This document shows, one piece after another, positions 8,583 through 17,041 of a stretch of 64,000 nucleotides of DNA. The stretch is from assembly GCA_963710715.1 (NCBI GenBank), contig CAVQBL010000006.1:1-64000 (forward strand). The letters run 5' to 3'. Within the stretch, counting starts at the first letter, position 1; every line of letters begins with the position of its first letter. The position numbers were made by a program, and so were the translations under genes. This DNA is from CAVQBL01 sp963710715. Its GTDB lineage: Bacteria > Pseudomonadota > Gammaproteobacteria > DSM-16500. Under the pieces are notes generated by a model. That model ran no database searches, was not told where the DNA came from, and was given only the letters and a program-made list of their open reading frames with translations.

Positions 8583-8738
8583 TCAAATGCCCTCATGTAG
8601 ATCAAATTAGAGTAAGTTTAAGATACGACAACTGGCTTTGCACTCAAAGATTCTTGAGCACATCCTAGAGATGGCAAAGCCTCGTGAAAAATCTGTATAC
8701 GATTAGCACTTGATCTTGCAATCTCGCGCGAGGATCTT

Positions 8739-9536
8739 CTATTGTTTTGTTGCCTTATCAACCAATTTTGCTAGCAAACTAATAAATGCAATAAACTCCA
8801 ACGCAGTTTCAGCATTATCTTGGATAATTTTATGTGCTCTTGGATTACGCAGACCTGTTACAGCCCCACAATACCATTGCATGAAACCTATTTGTTCATT
8901 TCGATCATTCTCATCAAGCAAGCCATTAAATTTTAAGGTAGGATTTTTGCCGCCAAAAACATGCTGCATAAGCGATACACCATCTTGATCAGAAACACCA
9001 CTTTTCAATCTCACATAGTTATTTAATGCCTTAACAGCGTTTTCAATCGCATCAGCATAATATCCATCAAGATAGCGATTGCTCGCTGCATCAGCTACAA
9101 CAGTATGCAAATCTAACCCACGGTATGCCTTGATCGTTCTGCTTGTAGCATCCTCACCCGTGTCGCCAAGCTCCTCCTGAAATACCTCTTTAATAGATTC
9201 AAGAACTGCGATTGTTTTGGCAATATTTTTCTTAATAGCATTGTGTATTTCATTCGCAGAAGGCGTGTAGTTCAGTCGCACCGAGGGATGGTACAAATCT
9301 TTTATATCAGAATATCTTTGGTACTGAGCACTATCAACTCCAAAAATATCCAATAACAATTGATCGATTTTATGCTTAAGAGCTTGTAAATTTGGGTCAA
9401 ACTCCCCATTCACCATCTCAATATTAAAACTCTTTAAATCATTCAAACGGCGATCAATTTTTGTAACAGCAATAGCCATCTCATTTGCTGATAATTGCTT
9501 TTGTTGGGGGATATTTGAGTCTGATTTTTTCGCCAT
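8739..9536 (-). CDS. TIGR02391 (Ymh) family protein, HEPN-like
   Basis: 265 residues. The C-terminal 120 residues match the TIGR02391/Ymh family: GLDLHTVVADAA, YLDGYYADAIENAVKALNNYVR, LMQHVFGGKNPTLKFN and the motif RNPRAHK (about residue 227). The R-x4-H arrangement is the signature of HEPN RNases. The family occurs in phages and next to restriction or abortive-infection genes. The N-terminal half is helical and unrecognised. Neighbours on both sides are defence-type genes plus HU. RNase activity is inferred, not shown. Confidence 0.7.
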   Translation of the reverse strand: MAKKSDSNIPQQKQLSANEMAIAVTKIDRRLNDLKSFNIEMVNGEFDPNLQALKHKIDQLLLDIFGVDSAQYQRYSDIKDLYHPSVRLNYTPSANEIHNAIKKNIAKTIAVLESIKEVFQEELGDTGEDATSRTIKAYRGLDLHTVVADAASNRYLDGYYADAIENAVKALNNYVRLKSGVSDQDGVSLMQHVFGGKNPTLKFNGLLDENDRNEQIGFMQWYCGAVTGLRNPRAHKIIQDNAETALEFIAFISLLAKLVDKATKQ

Positions 9537-9573
9537 AACTCATTCCTTAGCAAAATTTAAAGTTATATTTCAC

Positions 9574-9855
9574 TTATTCTTTATTGTTAATTGTTTCTTT
9601 TAATTGAGCAGCTGCTTTAAAACTAGCAACAATCGCTTTAGGAATGATGATCTCTTTTCCCGATGATGGATTGCGTCCTTTTCTCTCGGCACGAACTTTG
9701 GTTGAAAACCCACCAAAACCAGGAATCATCACTTTCCCCTGTTTAGACATTATCTCAGTTATTACTTCAAAGGTTACGCTAAACGCATGTTCGGCTTGTG
9801 CTTTTGTAAGACCTGATTTTTCTGCAATTGCTGAAATTAATTCTGATTTCGTCAT
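9574..9855 (-). CDS. HU family DNA-bending protein
   Basis: 93 residues, standard HU length. The N-terminal helices MTKSELISAIAEKSGLTKAQAE, the GFGGFS turn, and the DNA-embracing arm GRNPSSGKEI with the intercalating Pro are all present. It bends DNA non-specifically and assists recombination, replication and repression. GGAGAA precedes the ATG. A copy beside an integrative element may serve element recombination, or it may be an ordinary chromosomal or cargo gene. Confidence 0.93.
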   Translation of the reverse strand: MTKSELISAIAEKSGLTKAQAEHAFSVTFEVITEIMSKQGKVMIPGFGGFSTKVRAERKGRNPSSGKEIIIPKAIVASFKAAAQLKETINNKE

Positions 9856-9948
9856 AACTTTCTCCTAATTAAAAAAATGTTTTATAAAAAATACTTGAAG
9901 AGGGTTTCTAACTAACTGCTACGGAAAAAAATATCTTCCCTTAAACAG

Positions 9949-11130
9949 CTACGTATTAGTGACAAACATCTCTTTCTCTCTATAATTTTCTGACCCCATT
10001 AATCCGCAACAATGCCAGACTGCATCAAATAGAGGCAATAATATTTTTTCAGTTTTAACATCAAAAGATTCCACTATCTCTGAGGATAGCTGAATGACAT
10101 CTCTATCAAACTTATGCAATCTATTTTCTTTAGTTCCAAGAGAATAATCTTTAATTCCTAAATAACTAAGAAAAATAATTATTGGCGGTTGAAAATCTAG
10201 ACTCTTCAAGATTTGCAAAAATCTATTAGTATCTGCCATTAATAACTCTTCACAGTATTGAGATGGAATTACATGTCTTAAAAAGTTAGGCTGAATAAAA
10301 TCATGCTGCGGAGGAAAAACTGTTACCGATTCAATTCTTCCACTGCGATACAAAAGGTCATATCTATTATTATTCCTTTCCGCAGGACTAATTCCCAACA
10401 ATCCTTCTAAAACAATTCTCCTATTCCAAGCAGAGAAACGAAAGTTCGTAGGAACAAATGGTGTTCCAATTTTTTGAAGTTTCTGCATACTGCATTTAGA
10501 ACCCAACATGAAAGATGGCAAAGAAATAACATGCAAAACCATACATGCACCGCTTTCAATAGGAACAATCGTTTGCCTAGCTTCTATATCAATTAACCTG
10601 GCAGTTTTAAATTTATTTACATTATCTATTAAATTATCCGACAGATTAATAGCGTTTCTTATTTCAGCCATATCCATGGGATATGAGCCCGAAGAATTCC
10701 TACCATAAAAAAGATTTTTTCTTGTCTCTCTATGGGGACCATACCAACTTTTCCTAACCTTAAGGATCACGACATATTGATCTTGCTTCTCGAGCTCATG
10801 AACAGCAATATCAGTGCCTGTAATTTGATATTCTGTGTTATCTCGTATTAAGTTTTCAATTCTAAGTTTAGCCTCATCAATATTTTCCAAATGAACACCG
10901 ATTATCTCTGCCGGTATTTTATTTTCCTCTTTAATACCATAGATGATGAAGCCATCATTCGTATTTGCAAAAGAGCAAACTGGTTTTAAAAGACAGTTAC
11001 TTATATTGTCACTGTCGCGACCCGGAAGTTCACTCTTATATTCGAGTTGCTTATTCTCAACAATTTTACTTTTCACTAAGTGTTCAATCTCTTTAAGAAT
11101 ATCTCTGTTATGAATTGTATTTTTAAACAT
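9949..11130 (-). CDS. AlbA_2 (Schlafen-type) domain protein
   Basis: 393 residues. The N-terminal 150 residues are an AlbA_2 domain: ENKQLEYKSELPG, LLKPVCSFANTNDGFIIYGIKEEN, and a later FYGRNSSGSYPMDMAEIR. This domain is shared with Schlafen proteins and is found in many phage-defence loci, often as an RNA- or DNA-binding or ATPase-like module. The C-terminal 240 residues are unrecognised. It is the first minus-strand gene left of the conjugative element. A defence role is inferred from domain and company. Confidence 0.7.
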   Translation of the reverse strand: MFKNTIHNRDILKEIEHLVKSKIVENKQLEYKSELPGRDSDNISNCLLKPVCSFANTNDGFIIYGIKEENKIPAEIIGVHLENIDEAKLRIENLIRDNTEYQITGTDIAVHELEKQDQYVVILKVRKSWYGPHRETRKNLFYGRNSSGSYPMDMAEIRNAINLSDNLIDNVNKFKTARLIDIEARQTIVPIESGACMVLHVISLPSFMLGSKCSMQKLQKIGTPFVPTNFRFSAWNRRIVLEGLLGISPAERNNNRYDLLYRSGRIESVTVFPPQHDFIQPNFLRHVIPSQYCEELLMADTNRFLQILKSLDFQPPIIIFLSYLGIKDYSLGTKENRLHKFDRDVIQLSSEIVESFDVKTEKILLPLFDAVWHCCGLMGSENYREKEMFVTNT

Positions 11131-11429
11131 ATAAATTTCCGTTTGCTATTTAATAGCTACAATCTAACCCAGCCACAGACAAGCCTTGCGTTTACTTCCT
11201 TAAACCGCTTACCTAATTTTACAAGCCAGGTACAATCGTCGCTTTTTCCAATAAATGTATGTATCTCACCAAAATCAAATAATAGTCCTAGTTTAAGCTG
11301 AAAAACAATTTTGGTCAAAGATAAACAACGATTCTCAGCTGCTCCCGCTGAAAACTTGCCAGAATGCGCTGGCCTAAACCACTTTTTCTGAATTGGGTTG
11401 CGAAAAAAAACTTTCCTCATCCGTTGGAG

Positions 11430-11599
11430 TCCGTGCTACGCAAGAAGTCTGTTCTTCAGCTGGAACTGCTGTGAATATATCACTTGGAAAAAATATAGTT
11501 TTTTACTTTGCTTATTTTTTAAATAATGAATATCAAAACCGAAACAATGCGCAATTAATCCGGCAAAATTTTGTCGAATTAATTAGGAGGTACAGATGA
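11430..11599 (+). pseudogene. Degraded parB fragment
   Basis: The frame reading TAVNISLGKN... and NRNNAQLIRQNFVEL aligns with SERVAISLAIEKLLG... and RRNSQLIRQSFAEV of the intact ParB-like gene at 11858. At DNA level CAATTAATCCGGCAAAATTTTGTCGAA (11553 on) mirrors the matching stretch near 12480 with a few changes, and similarity continues into GGTACAGAT versus CGTACCGAT. It is a decayed scrap of a second, related copy, perhaps from an earlier or neighbouring element. Confidence 0.55.
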
Positions 11600-11802
11600 C
11601 ATAAAGCCATGCAGGATTATTTATTAATATATACTTTCAAATCTCAAACAAAAACAATCAAAAAATTAAGTTATTGTTTTTACACATCTTAATAATTACT
11701 GGCATCTATTCTTGAAACTTTTTTTAAAAAAATCTACGTATTTTTCACCCTATTCCTTCTTCACGCATTGTATTTAAATTAAAGAGTACCTGGGAAAAAA
11801 AT

Positions 11803-11818
11803 ATGGGAATATTCCCAT
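11803..11818. promoter_or_regulatory. Palindromic operator candidate upstream of the YdaS-ParB gene
   Basis: ATGGGAATATTCCCAT is a perfect 16-bp palindrome 40 bases before the start codon at 11858. The downstream product carries an N-terminal HTH, so autoregulation at this site is a reasonable inference. A possible -10 (TAAAAT, about 11831) lies just after it. Confidence 0.5.
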
Positions 11819-11857
11819 TTTTTATTTCGTAAAATATTCGGATCGAGTAATGCGCGC

Positions 11858-12850
11858 ATGACTGCGCAGGATTTAGATCACGTGTCAGCTGCTCTAATTA
11901 AAGCAATAGGGATAATAGGTTCAAGGAAAAAACTAGCGAACATAATCGGGACTACACCAGATGCCCTTAATGGGTGGTTAAATCGAGGTGTTTGTGTCCC
12001 TTTAGAATATGCTATTGAAATTGAACGCATAACCAAAGGCAACGTAACTTGGCAAGAAGCAGCCCCTCATCTTGCACATTTTACAAAACGCTGGTCAGAT
12101 TTTTTTATTGCACATAACCTATTGCACGTTAAAACAATACGTGTGGCATTATCACATATTACTCATACGTGCCATATTCAAACATTAACTGAACCGGAAG
12201 TGCTTCTTACTTTATCCGACAACATCAAAAAACATGGCTTAAAACATCCCATCTGTGTTGACGCTAATAATGATTTAATTTTTGGTGAAAAACGTCTCCA
12301 TGCCTATGAAATGTTAGGCAAGAAAACGATCCCTACATGGCGACTATCATTATCAGATTTAATTGAAGGTAAATATTCAAAAACAGAGTTGCATCATCTC
12401 TTTCTTTTCAGTGAACGAGTTGCCATTAGTTTAGCAATTGAAAAACTATTAGGAAAACGCCAAGGCCGACGTAATTCTCAATTAATTCGGCAAAGCTTTG
12501 CCGAAGTCGCGGGACGTACCGATAGTTTAATTGCTGACTTATTAAATTTTGGCAATCGACAGACTTACAAACAAGCAAAAAAAGTTTTTCAATACGGCAG
12601 CCATGAACTGGTGGATGCTGTTGATCATGAACGCTTAGCTGTGTCCGCTGCATCACTATTAACACAGCTTCCTATTCACCATCAGAAACACATACTCACT
12701 TACTCAAATAAAGAAATTACTGCTTTCGTTAGGCATATACGAAACCAGAAGCATCTTAAAAATAAACTTACTTCTATGGAGAAATCATTATGCGAGAATA
12801 TGCAAAAATTCACACAAATTTTTGGATCAGCAAGACAGGAAAAAAAATAA
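11858..12850 (+). CDS. YdaS-like HTH fused to ParB-like domain
   Basis: 330 residues. Residues about 8-72 (LIKAIGIIGSRKKLANIIGTTPDALNGWLNRG...VPLEYAIEIERIT) are a YdaS/Cro-type HTH. Residues about 90-180 match ParB N-terminal domains (EPEVLLTLSDNIKKHGLKHPICV...FGEKRLHAYEMLG). A ParB HTH segment follows (ERVAISLAIEKLLGKRQG, FNxNRQTYKQAKKV-type). ParB relatives partition or stabilise mobile elements, and YdaS proteins are phage-type repressors. One protein could therefore combine stability and repression of the element. It is the first gene of the element's early operon and overlaps the next gene by 61 bases. Confidence 0.7.
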   Translation: MTAQDLDHVSAALIKAIGIIGSRKKLANIIGTTPDALNGWLNRGVCVPLEYAIEIERITKGNVTWQEAAPHLAHFTKRWSDFFIAHNLLHVKTIRVALSHITHTCHIQTLTEPEVLLTLSDNIKKHGLKHPICVDANNDLIFGEKRLHAYEMLGKKTIPTWRLSLSDLIEGKYSKTELHHLFLFSERVAISLAIEKLLGKRQGRRNSQLIRQSFAEVAGRTDSLIADLLNFGNRQTYKQAKKVFQYGSHELVDAVDHERLAVSAASLLTQLPIHHQKHILTYSNKEITAFVRHIRNQKHLKNKLTSMEKSLCENMQKFTQIFGSARQEKK

Positions 12851-13812
12851 AAGAGCTTGGAATCGTAGAACAATTACTTTCAATATATCTGATGAGCTGT
12901 CCTCATACAGCCATGTTAGGAATTTATTATTTACCTCTTCATATCATATCACATGAGACAGGTATCCCTCGTAGAAAGGCTTCAAAGGGGGTTGAAGCTC
13001 TGTGTAAGATAGGATTTTGTGTCTACGATGAGCCTAGCGAATTTATCTGGGTCTGCGAAATGGCCGCATCACAAATTAGTGAGAAGCCTCTAAAACCAAA
13101 CGATAATCGTGTCAAAAACATCCAACAACTCTATGAAAGCCTTCCTAACCTGCCGTTTTTAAAAGATTTTTACAACAGGTACCATTCTCAATTTCACATG
13201 AAAAATCTCCGAGAAAATAGCAGCTCTTTCAAATGCGATTCAAAGCCCCTTCTAAGCCAGGAGAAGGAACAGGATCAGGAGAAGGAGCAGGAACAGGAGC
13301 AGAAGTATGGCGGTGTGCCATCGCCAAAAAAGCCCCTTCCCTATACCTCCACACAAGATGCCAGCGCAAAAGCTAACAACCTTGTTGAACAACTCACCTC
13401 ATCATCCGATGATCCACCCAGCATCGCTATTGCACATGTCATCACGATGACACTCAACGACAAAGCAGAATTTCCTATTTCACAACAGCGAGTGGATGAA
13501 TGGCAGTCACTCTACCCTGCTGTCGATGTGATCCAAACACTACGTAACATTCGTGCTTGGAGTTTAGCAAACCCTTCACGTCGTAAAACACGAAATGGTA
13601 TCTTGCGCCACATTAACCAATGGCTTGCCAAAGAACAAAATCAAGGTGGAAATTTACGTAGCAAAAATAATTTTTCGCCGCATACCAATCACATCAATGA
13701 ACATAATGCAGCTGTTGCACGACGTTGGCTTAACAAATCAGAAAACATAGAGCAGCATCCTGATGACACCACTATTCCCTCAAACAATTTATTACTCGAG
13801 GACCATTCATGA
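12790..13812 (+). CDS. Phage replication protein O-like (winged-helix) protein
   Basis: 340 residues; GGAG sits 8 bases before the ATG. The N-terminal 110 residues (HTNFWISKTGKKI..., LSIYLMSCPHTAMLGIYYLPLHIISHETGIPRRKASKGVEAL) follow the winged-helix pattern of phage replisome-organiser proteins. Residues 165-180 are an EKEQ/EQEQ repeat linker. The C-terminus (WQSLYPAVDVIQTLRNIRAWSLANPSRRKTRNGILRHINQWL) is the conserved tail seen in many phage O/DnaD-like proteins. It probably starts replication of the excised element. The next gene overlaps by ATGA. Confidence 0.6.
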   Translation: MREYAKIHTNFWISKTGKKIKELGIVEQLLSIYLMSCPHTAMLGIYYLPLHIISHETGIPRRKASKGVEALCKIGFCVYDEPSEFIWVCEMAASQISEKPLKPNDNRVKNIQQLYESLPNLPFLKDFYNRYHSQFHMKNLRENSSSFKCDSKPLLSQEKEQDQEKEQEQEQKYGGVPSPKKPLPYTSTQDASAKANNLVEQLTSSSDDPPSIAIAHVITMTLNDKAEFPISQQRVDEWQSLYPAVDVIQTLRNIRAWSLANPSRRKTRNGILRHINQWLAKEQNQGGNLRSKNNFSPHTNHINEHNAAVARRWLNKSENIEQHPDDTTIPSNNLLLEDHS

Positions 13813-14549
13813 CCCCTCAAGACAAAGTAGAATTTACCAAGCTTATTCTCATTACTGCGGACAAATACAAGCGCTCATTTACCGAAAGCTTTTTGGAAAT
13901 GTACTGGCATTCACTAAAAGAATTTTCACTCAAAGATATTTATTCCGCATTTGAAAAACATTTTAACAATCCCGATAACGGACATTTCTTGCCACACCAA
14001 AGTGACATCCTCCGTATCCTTCAGGGTGATAGTGAATCACAAGCTTTACAAGCATGGTCTAAAGTATCCAATGCAATTTCAACTGTCGGCGCTTATCGCA
14101 GCATTGTATTTGATGACATGCTGATTCATGCCGTCATTTCAGACATGGGCAGCTGGATTTCCTTGTGCCGGCAAACAGAACAGGATTTAAAATTTAGTGA
14201 GCATAAATTTCTTAAACGTTATCGTAGTTATCTTCTTAAGCGACCTAAACAATATCCTAATCGATTGATCGGCATTATCGAGCATACGAATCAAATATGT
14301 GGTTCCTCTTCCGCATCGCCTTGTTTATATGGCGATGAAGAATCTGCGTTTATGACACATTCTGAGGGAGAAGAACCTCACCTACTTTCTTCACAGAAAA
14401 TGACGTTGTTAAGTGATCTGGTTTCGTCAAAAGAATTTTTGCAACCATCACTCAAATTGAAACTTGATTCTTCCTTGAATAATCAAAAAGCAGAATCCCA
14501 ATCGGCACTAATTGACAATAACACACGAGGAATATTCAATGAACAGTGA
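13809..14549 (+). CDS. DUF6475-like / phage replication P-like protein
   Basis: 246 residues, starting in an ATGA overlap with the O-like gene. Helical N-terminus (FTKLILITADKYKRSFTESFLEMYW...LKDIYSAFEKHF), then FLPHQSDILRILQGD and YRSIVFDDMLIHAVISDMGSW. The order resembles phage proteins annotated DUF6475 that occupy the helicase-loader (lambda P) slot beside O-like initiators. The Ser/Glu-rich C-terminal 70 residues look disordered. Role inferred mainly from position and pattern. Confidence 0.5.
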   Translation: MTPQDKVEFTKLILITADKYKRSFTESFLEMYWHSLKEFSLKDIYSAFEKHFNNPDNGHFLPHQSDILRILQGDSESQALQAWSKVSNAISTVGAYRSIVFDDMLIHAVISDMGSWISLCRQTEQDLKFSEHKFLKRYRSYLLKRPKQYPNRLIGIIEHTNQICGSSSASPCLYGDEESAFMTHSEGEEPHLLSSQKMTLLSDLVSSKEFLQPSLKLKLDSSLNNQKAESQSALIDNNTRGIFNEQ

Positions 14550-14811
14550 GAAACTCTGCAATAAAAATCACTCTATCTACACCGCAATTATTTCTGCGAC
14601 AAAGCAAGCAAAAGAAATTAAAGAATTAATCAATACTAAACGTGAAGACATGAAATTATTGATTGATTTTGCTATCGGAGAAAGAAAATTATGTAGTTAC
14701 AAGCCAAAATATGTGAGCAGTGAAAAACAAAGAGATGAACTTTTTTTGTGGTCACTTCGTCAATTGCGTGAACAAATTAAAGAATTAGAACGAGAGCTAT
14801 CTCAATTGTAA
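14539..14811 (+). CDS. Small helical protein, unknown function
   Basis: 90 residues from the ATG at 14539 (GAGGAATATTC upstream), overlapping the stop of the previous gene. Predicted all-helical with a C-terminal coiled coil (LRQLREQIKELERELSQL). No family recognised. Lies in a tight early operon. Confidence 0.6.
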   Translation: MNSEKLCNKNHSIYTAIISATKQAKEIKELINTKREDMKLLIDFAIGERKLCSYKPKYVSSEKQRDELFLWSLRQLREQIKELERELSQL

Positions 14812-14822
14812 GGAGAATATTT

Positions 14823-15317
14823 ATGAACGAAATTGAATCTATTATTAAAACTCCTGCTGATGCTAAGGTGGCTATTTTTTATTACATCAATGCGCGTCTG
14901 GTTGAGTGGGCTAGTTGGTTCAAGGAATATATAACCTTAGGCATTGGTTACCCACCCTGCTCTGTGGAATACCGTTTAATGACAGAAGGCCATGTGACAA
15001 GGGAGTACATAGGACTTAAACCCATGCCATCGAACCCGGCAGCAGAAGAAATAGAGCGCATCGTACAGGATATGGCTGCATGCTGCTATCCACTCGCTGA
15101 AGTCATACGCTGTTACTATTTTACTAACGGGGATATTTACTACAAAGCAAGAAAGATAGCCTACAGCAGGACTCAGTTTAATGAAACCCTAGCCAATGCA
15201 CGCTGGTGGCTGGTCGGCCGCTTGGCGACCCACCCAACACTTGAGCGGCTGATAAGCCAATTTAAACGACTACAAGAACCCGAAAATGGAAAAAACATAA
15301 AGTTTTTTTTCAAGTAA
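14823..15317 (+). CDS. Phage antitermination Q-like protein
   Basis: 164 residues with AAGGAG upstream. The pattern INARLVEWASWFKEYITLGIGYPPCSVEYRL, NPAAEEIERIVQDM, LAEVIRCYYF and a C-terminal HTH (KARKIAYSRTQFNETLANARWWLVGR) is that of small phage Q-type antiterminators or sigma-like HTH proteins of late-gene control. The gene order O-like, P-like, Q-like is that of lambdoid phages. It is followed at once by a strong promoter (15385) and a terminator (15501) ahead of the conjugation genes, as Q is followed by its late promoter in lambda. The family call rests on eye alignment only. Confidence 0.45.
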   Translation: MNEIESIIKTPADAKVAIFYYINARLVEWASWFKEYITLGIGYPPCSVEYRLMTEGHVTREYIGLKPMPSNPAAEEIERIVQDMAACCYPLAEVIRCYYFTNGDIYYKARKIAYSRTQFNETLANARWWLVGRLATHPTLERLISQFKRLQEPENGKNIKFFFK

Positions 15318-15384
15318 AAATGCAATATTTCCCGAGAAAAATTGCTTTTTTAAGATAACAAAAACATATTTTTAAAAAATGATG

Positions 15385-15413
15385 TTGCACAGCCCGGGCT
15401 GGCGTAGTATAAA
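15385..15413 (+). promoter_or_regulatory. Sigma-70-type promoter for the conjugation operon
   Basis: TTGCAC (15385-15390), a 17-base spacer, then TATAAA (15408-15413). The spacer begins with the perfect palindrome AGCCCGGGCT (15391-15400), a possible operator. It lies 68 bases after the Q-like gene and 184 bases before pilL. Confidence 0.65.
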
Positions 15414-15500
15414 AATAGCTAGAATGGCGTTAGGTACGTAAGACACTAGCGTATCTACTATCTATTTTACACCTCCCCTAATAAACAAACCAATTTAAGC

Positions 15501-15538
15501 CCAAATGGAATACTTCTCCATTTGGTTTTTTGTTTTTT
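15501..15538 (+). terminator. Intrinsic terminator between promoter and pilL
   Basis: CCAAATGGA...TCTCCATTTGG forms a stem followed by GGTTTTTTGTTTTTT. It sits about 85-120 bases downstream of the expected start of the 15385 promoter transcript and before the first conjugation gene, so transcripts would need readthrough to express the operon. Confidence 0.75.
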
Positions 15539-15596
15539 ATTTTGAGCTAACAGAGAAAACAAAAGAACAAACAAGAATAAAAAGGAACTTAGCACT

Positions 15597-16094
15597 ATGC
15601 TTTACTTTCTAAAAACAACGAAATCTTTCTCTCTTAACCACTGCTTAATGCTCCCAATAATAGCATTAAGCTTGACAACATCCGCCTGTGCTAGCACATC
15701 TTCAACCACTATTGGCCGTTATCTCACCGTAGAGAACCAAGCCTTACCAGCACAAAAAGATTTGTTGCAACAAACGCTTCAAGTGAAATTTCCAGCAACC
15801 GTAAAAACGATAGGCGATGCAATGCACTATCTGCTGCGCTTTAGCGGCTATTCCCTTGTCGATTATAAAAGCTTACCACATGAGGCACAGAACATGATGC
15901 GATTGCCGTTGCCTGAGATTGATCGTCGTTTAGGGCCGGTGACTTTACAAGAGAGCTTACAGATACTGGCAGGAAAACCTTTTGCCCTGGTTATCGATCC
16001 AGTGCACCGCCTCATATCATTTCGCTTAAAAACTAAGTTTCAATCTTTATATAAACCAAGCTTTCATTACCAGCCAACCAAAATTATTTTTTAA
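15597..16094 (+). CDS. PilL-like ICE protein (TIGR03748 type), lipoprotein
   Basis: 165 residues. Signal sequence with a lipobox-like end (SLTTSAC) near residue 31. The mature part (GRYLTVENQALPAQKDLLQQTLQVKFPATVKTIGDAMHYLLRFSGY...LPLPEIDRRLGPVTLQESLQILAG) matches the N-terminal domain of PilL proteins of PFGI-1-class elements. Outer-membrane or periplasmic component at the start of the transfer operon. Confidence 0.8.
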   Translation: MLYFLKTTKSFSLNHCLMLPIIALSLTTSACASTSSTTIGRYLTVENQALPAQKDLLQQTLQVKFPATVKTIGDAMHYLLRFSGYSLVDYKSLPHEAQNMMRLPLPEIDRRLGPVTLQESLQILAGKPFALVIDPVHRLISFRLKTKFQSLYKPSFHYQPTKIIF

Positions 16095-16120
16095 TTCTTA
16101 AAATAGCGTTAGGAATAAGC

Positions 16121-16786
16121 ATGTCATTTTTAACATCCTGGTTAACGCAAGAACGCCAAAAACGAGTAAAGCGTTACTGGCCTATTCTTTTAGGCAGCAT
16201 AAGTTTATTATTTATTGTAAGTGTACCCATTTTATTCCTTTGTTTTCCTGGATTTTCCAATAATAAGCAATTTAAAATATCAACACAGCAATTGCAACTC
16301 AATCAAAGACAAGCATTAGCACAACTTGATCGTATAGAAAATCGCTTAACGCAATTGAGCAACCATGCAGACAAGGCAAGCATTTCTTCTGAAGAAACTC
16401 AACTCCTCAACCAACAACTTACCACCATTCAGCATGGAATAGAAAATTTGCATGGAGAAAAAAATGATACTATTCAACAGGCCATTGTTAAAGAAAACAA
16501 ACAACTTTATCAAAAGTTAGACAAAATACAGAACCTGTTAGATCAATTTAAAATTAAAAACTATTCTCATTCTTTAAACCATTCTTCTATTGCGATGCCA
16601 TTTCGCATCATCAGCATTGATATTTGGAACGGGCAACCTATGGCAACGATTCAACTCGGAAGAGAACCTGCTTTAATGGCTGAAGGCGACAGCCGCGCTG
16701 GATGGACATTAGTACAAATTAACTTTGAAGCATCTGAAGTTGTTTTTAAAAATCGCAATCAACAATATCGTCGTATTAAAGTTTAA
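16121..16786 (+). CDS. Inner-membrane conjugation protein with periplasmic beta domain
   Basis: 221 residues. One membrane helix (residues about 20-42, PILLGSISLLFIVSVPILFL), a long coiled coil (50-145), and a C-terminal beta domain (FRIISIDIWNGQPMATIQLG...EGDSRAGWTLVQINFEASEVVFKN) resembling PilP-type periplasmic domains. Position after PilL supports a transfer role. The family name is not certain. Confidence 0.6.
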   Translation: MSFLTSWLTQERQKRVKRYWPILLGSISLLFIVSVPILFLCFPGFSNNKQFKISTQQLQLNQRQALAQLDRIENRLTQLSNHADKASISSEETQLLNQQLTTIQHGIENLHGEKNDTIQQAIVKENKQLYQKLDKIQNLLDQFKIKNYSHSLNHSSIAMPFRIISIDIWNGQPMATIQLGREPALMAEGDSRAGWTLVQINFEASEVVFKNRNQQYRRIKV

Positions 16787-16810
16787 AAGTAAAAAACCAG
16801 GTACCCTGCC

Positions 16811-17035
16811 ATGAAAAACTTGAGTATCTTATTATTGAACTTAAGTTGTGTAAGCTTTCTTTCTCTTAATGGTTGTACAGGTATATTACATACATGCCAA
16901 CAAAAAGAGAACTTAAGACAACAGTGTCTACAAAGTCATATACTTATTACTGATTTGACGAAACGACATCCTGAATCATTTCAATTACCGGATGGAAGAG
17001 CGTGCCCGAACCCGAAGCGAGTCTCAATTGTATGA
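16811..17035 (+). CDS. Small lipoprotein, unknown function
   Basis: 74 residues. Signal peptide with lipobox LNGC (Cys about residue 22), four further Cys-containing or charged segments, no recognised family. Co-directional with the transfer genes, 24 bases after the previous stop. Confidence 0.55.
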   Translation: MKNLSILLLNLSCVSFLSLNGCTGILHTCQQKENLRQQCLQSHILITDLTKRHPESFQLPDGRACPNPKRVSIV

Positions 17036-17041
17036 GTTTGA

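Noticed and set aside
11157..11420. 87-codon minus-strand ORF
   Set aside because: No ribosome site or recognisable protein features; overlaps the flank of the parB fragment.
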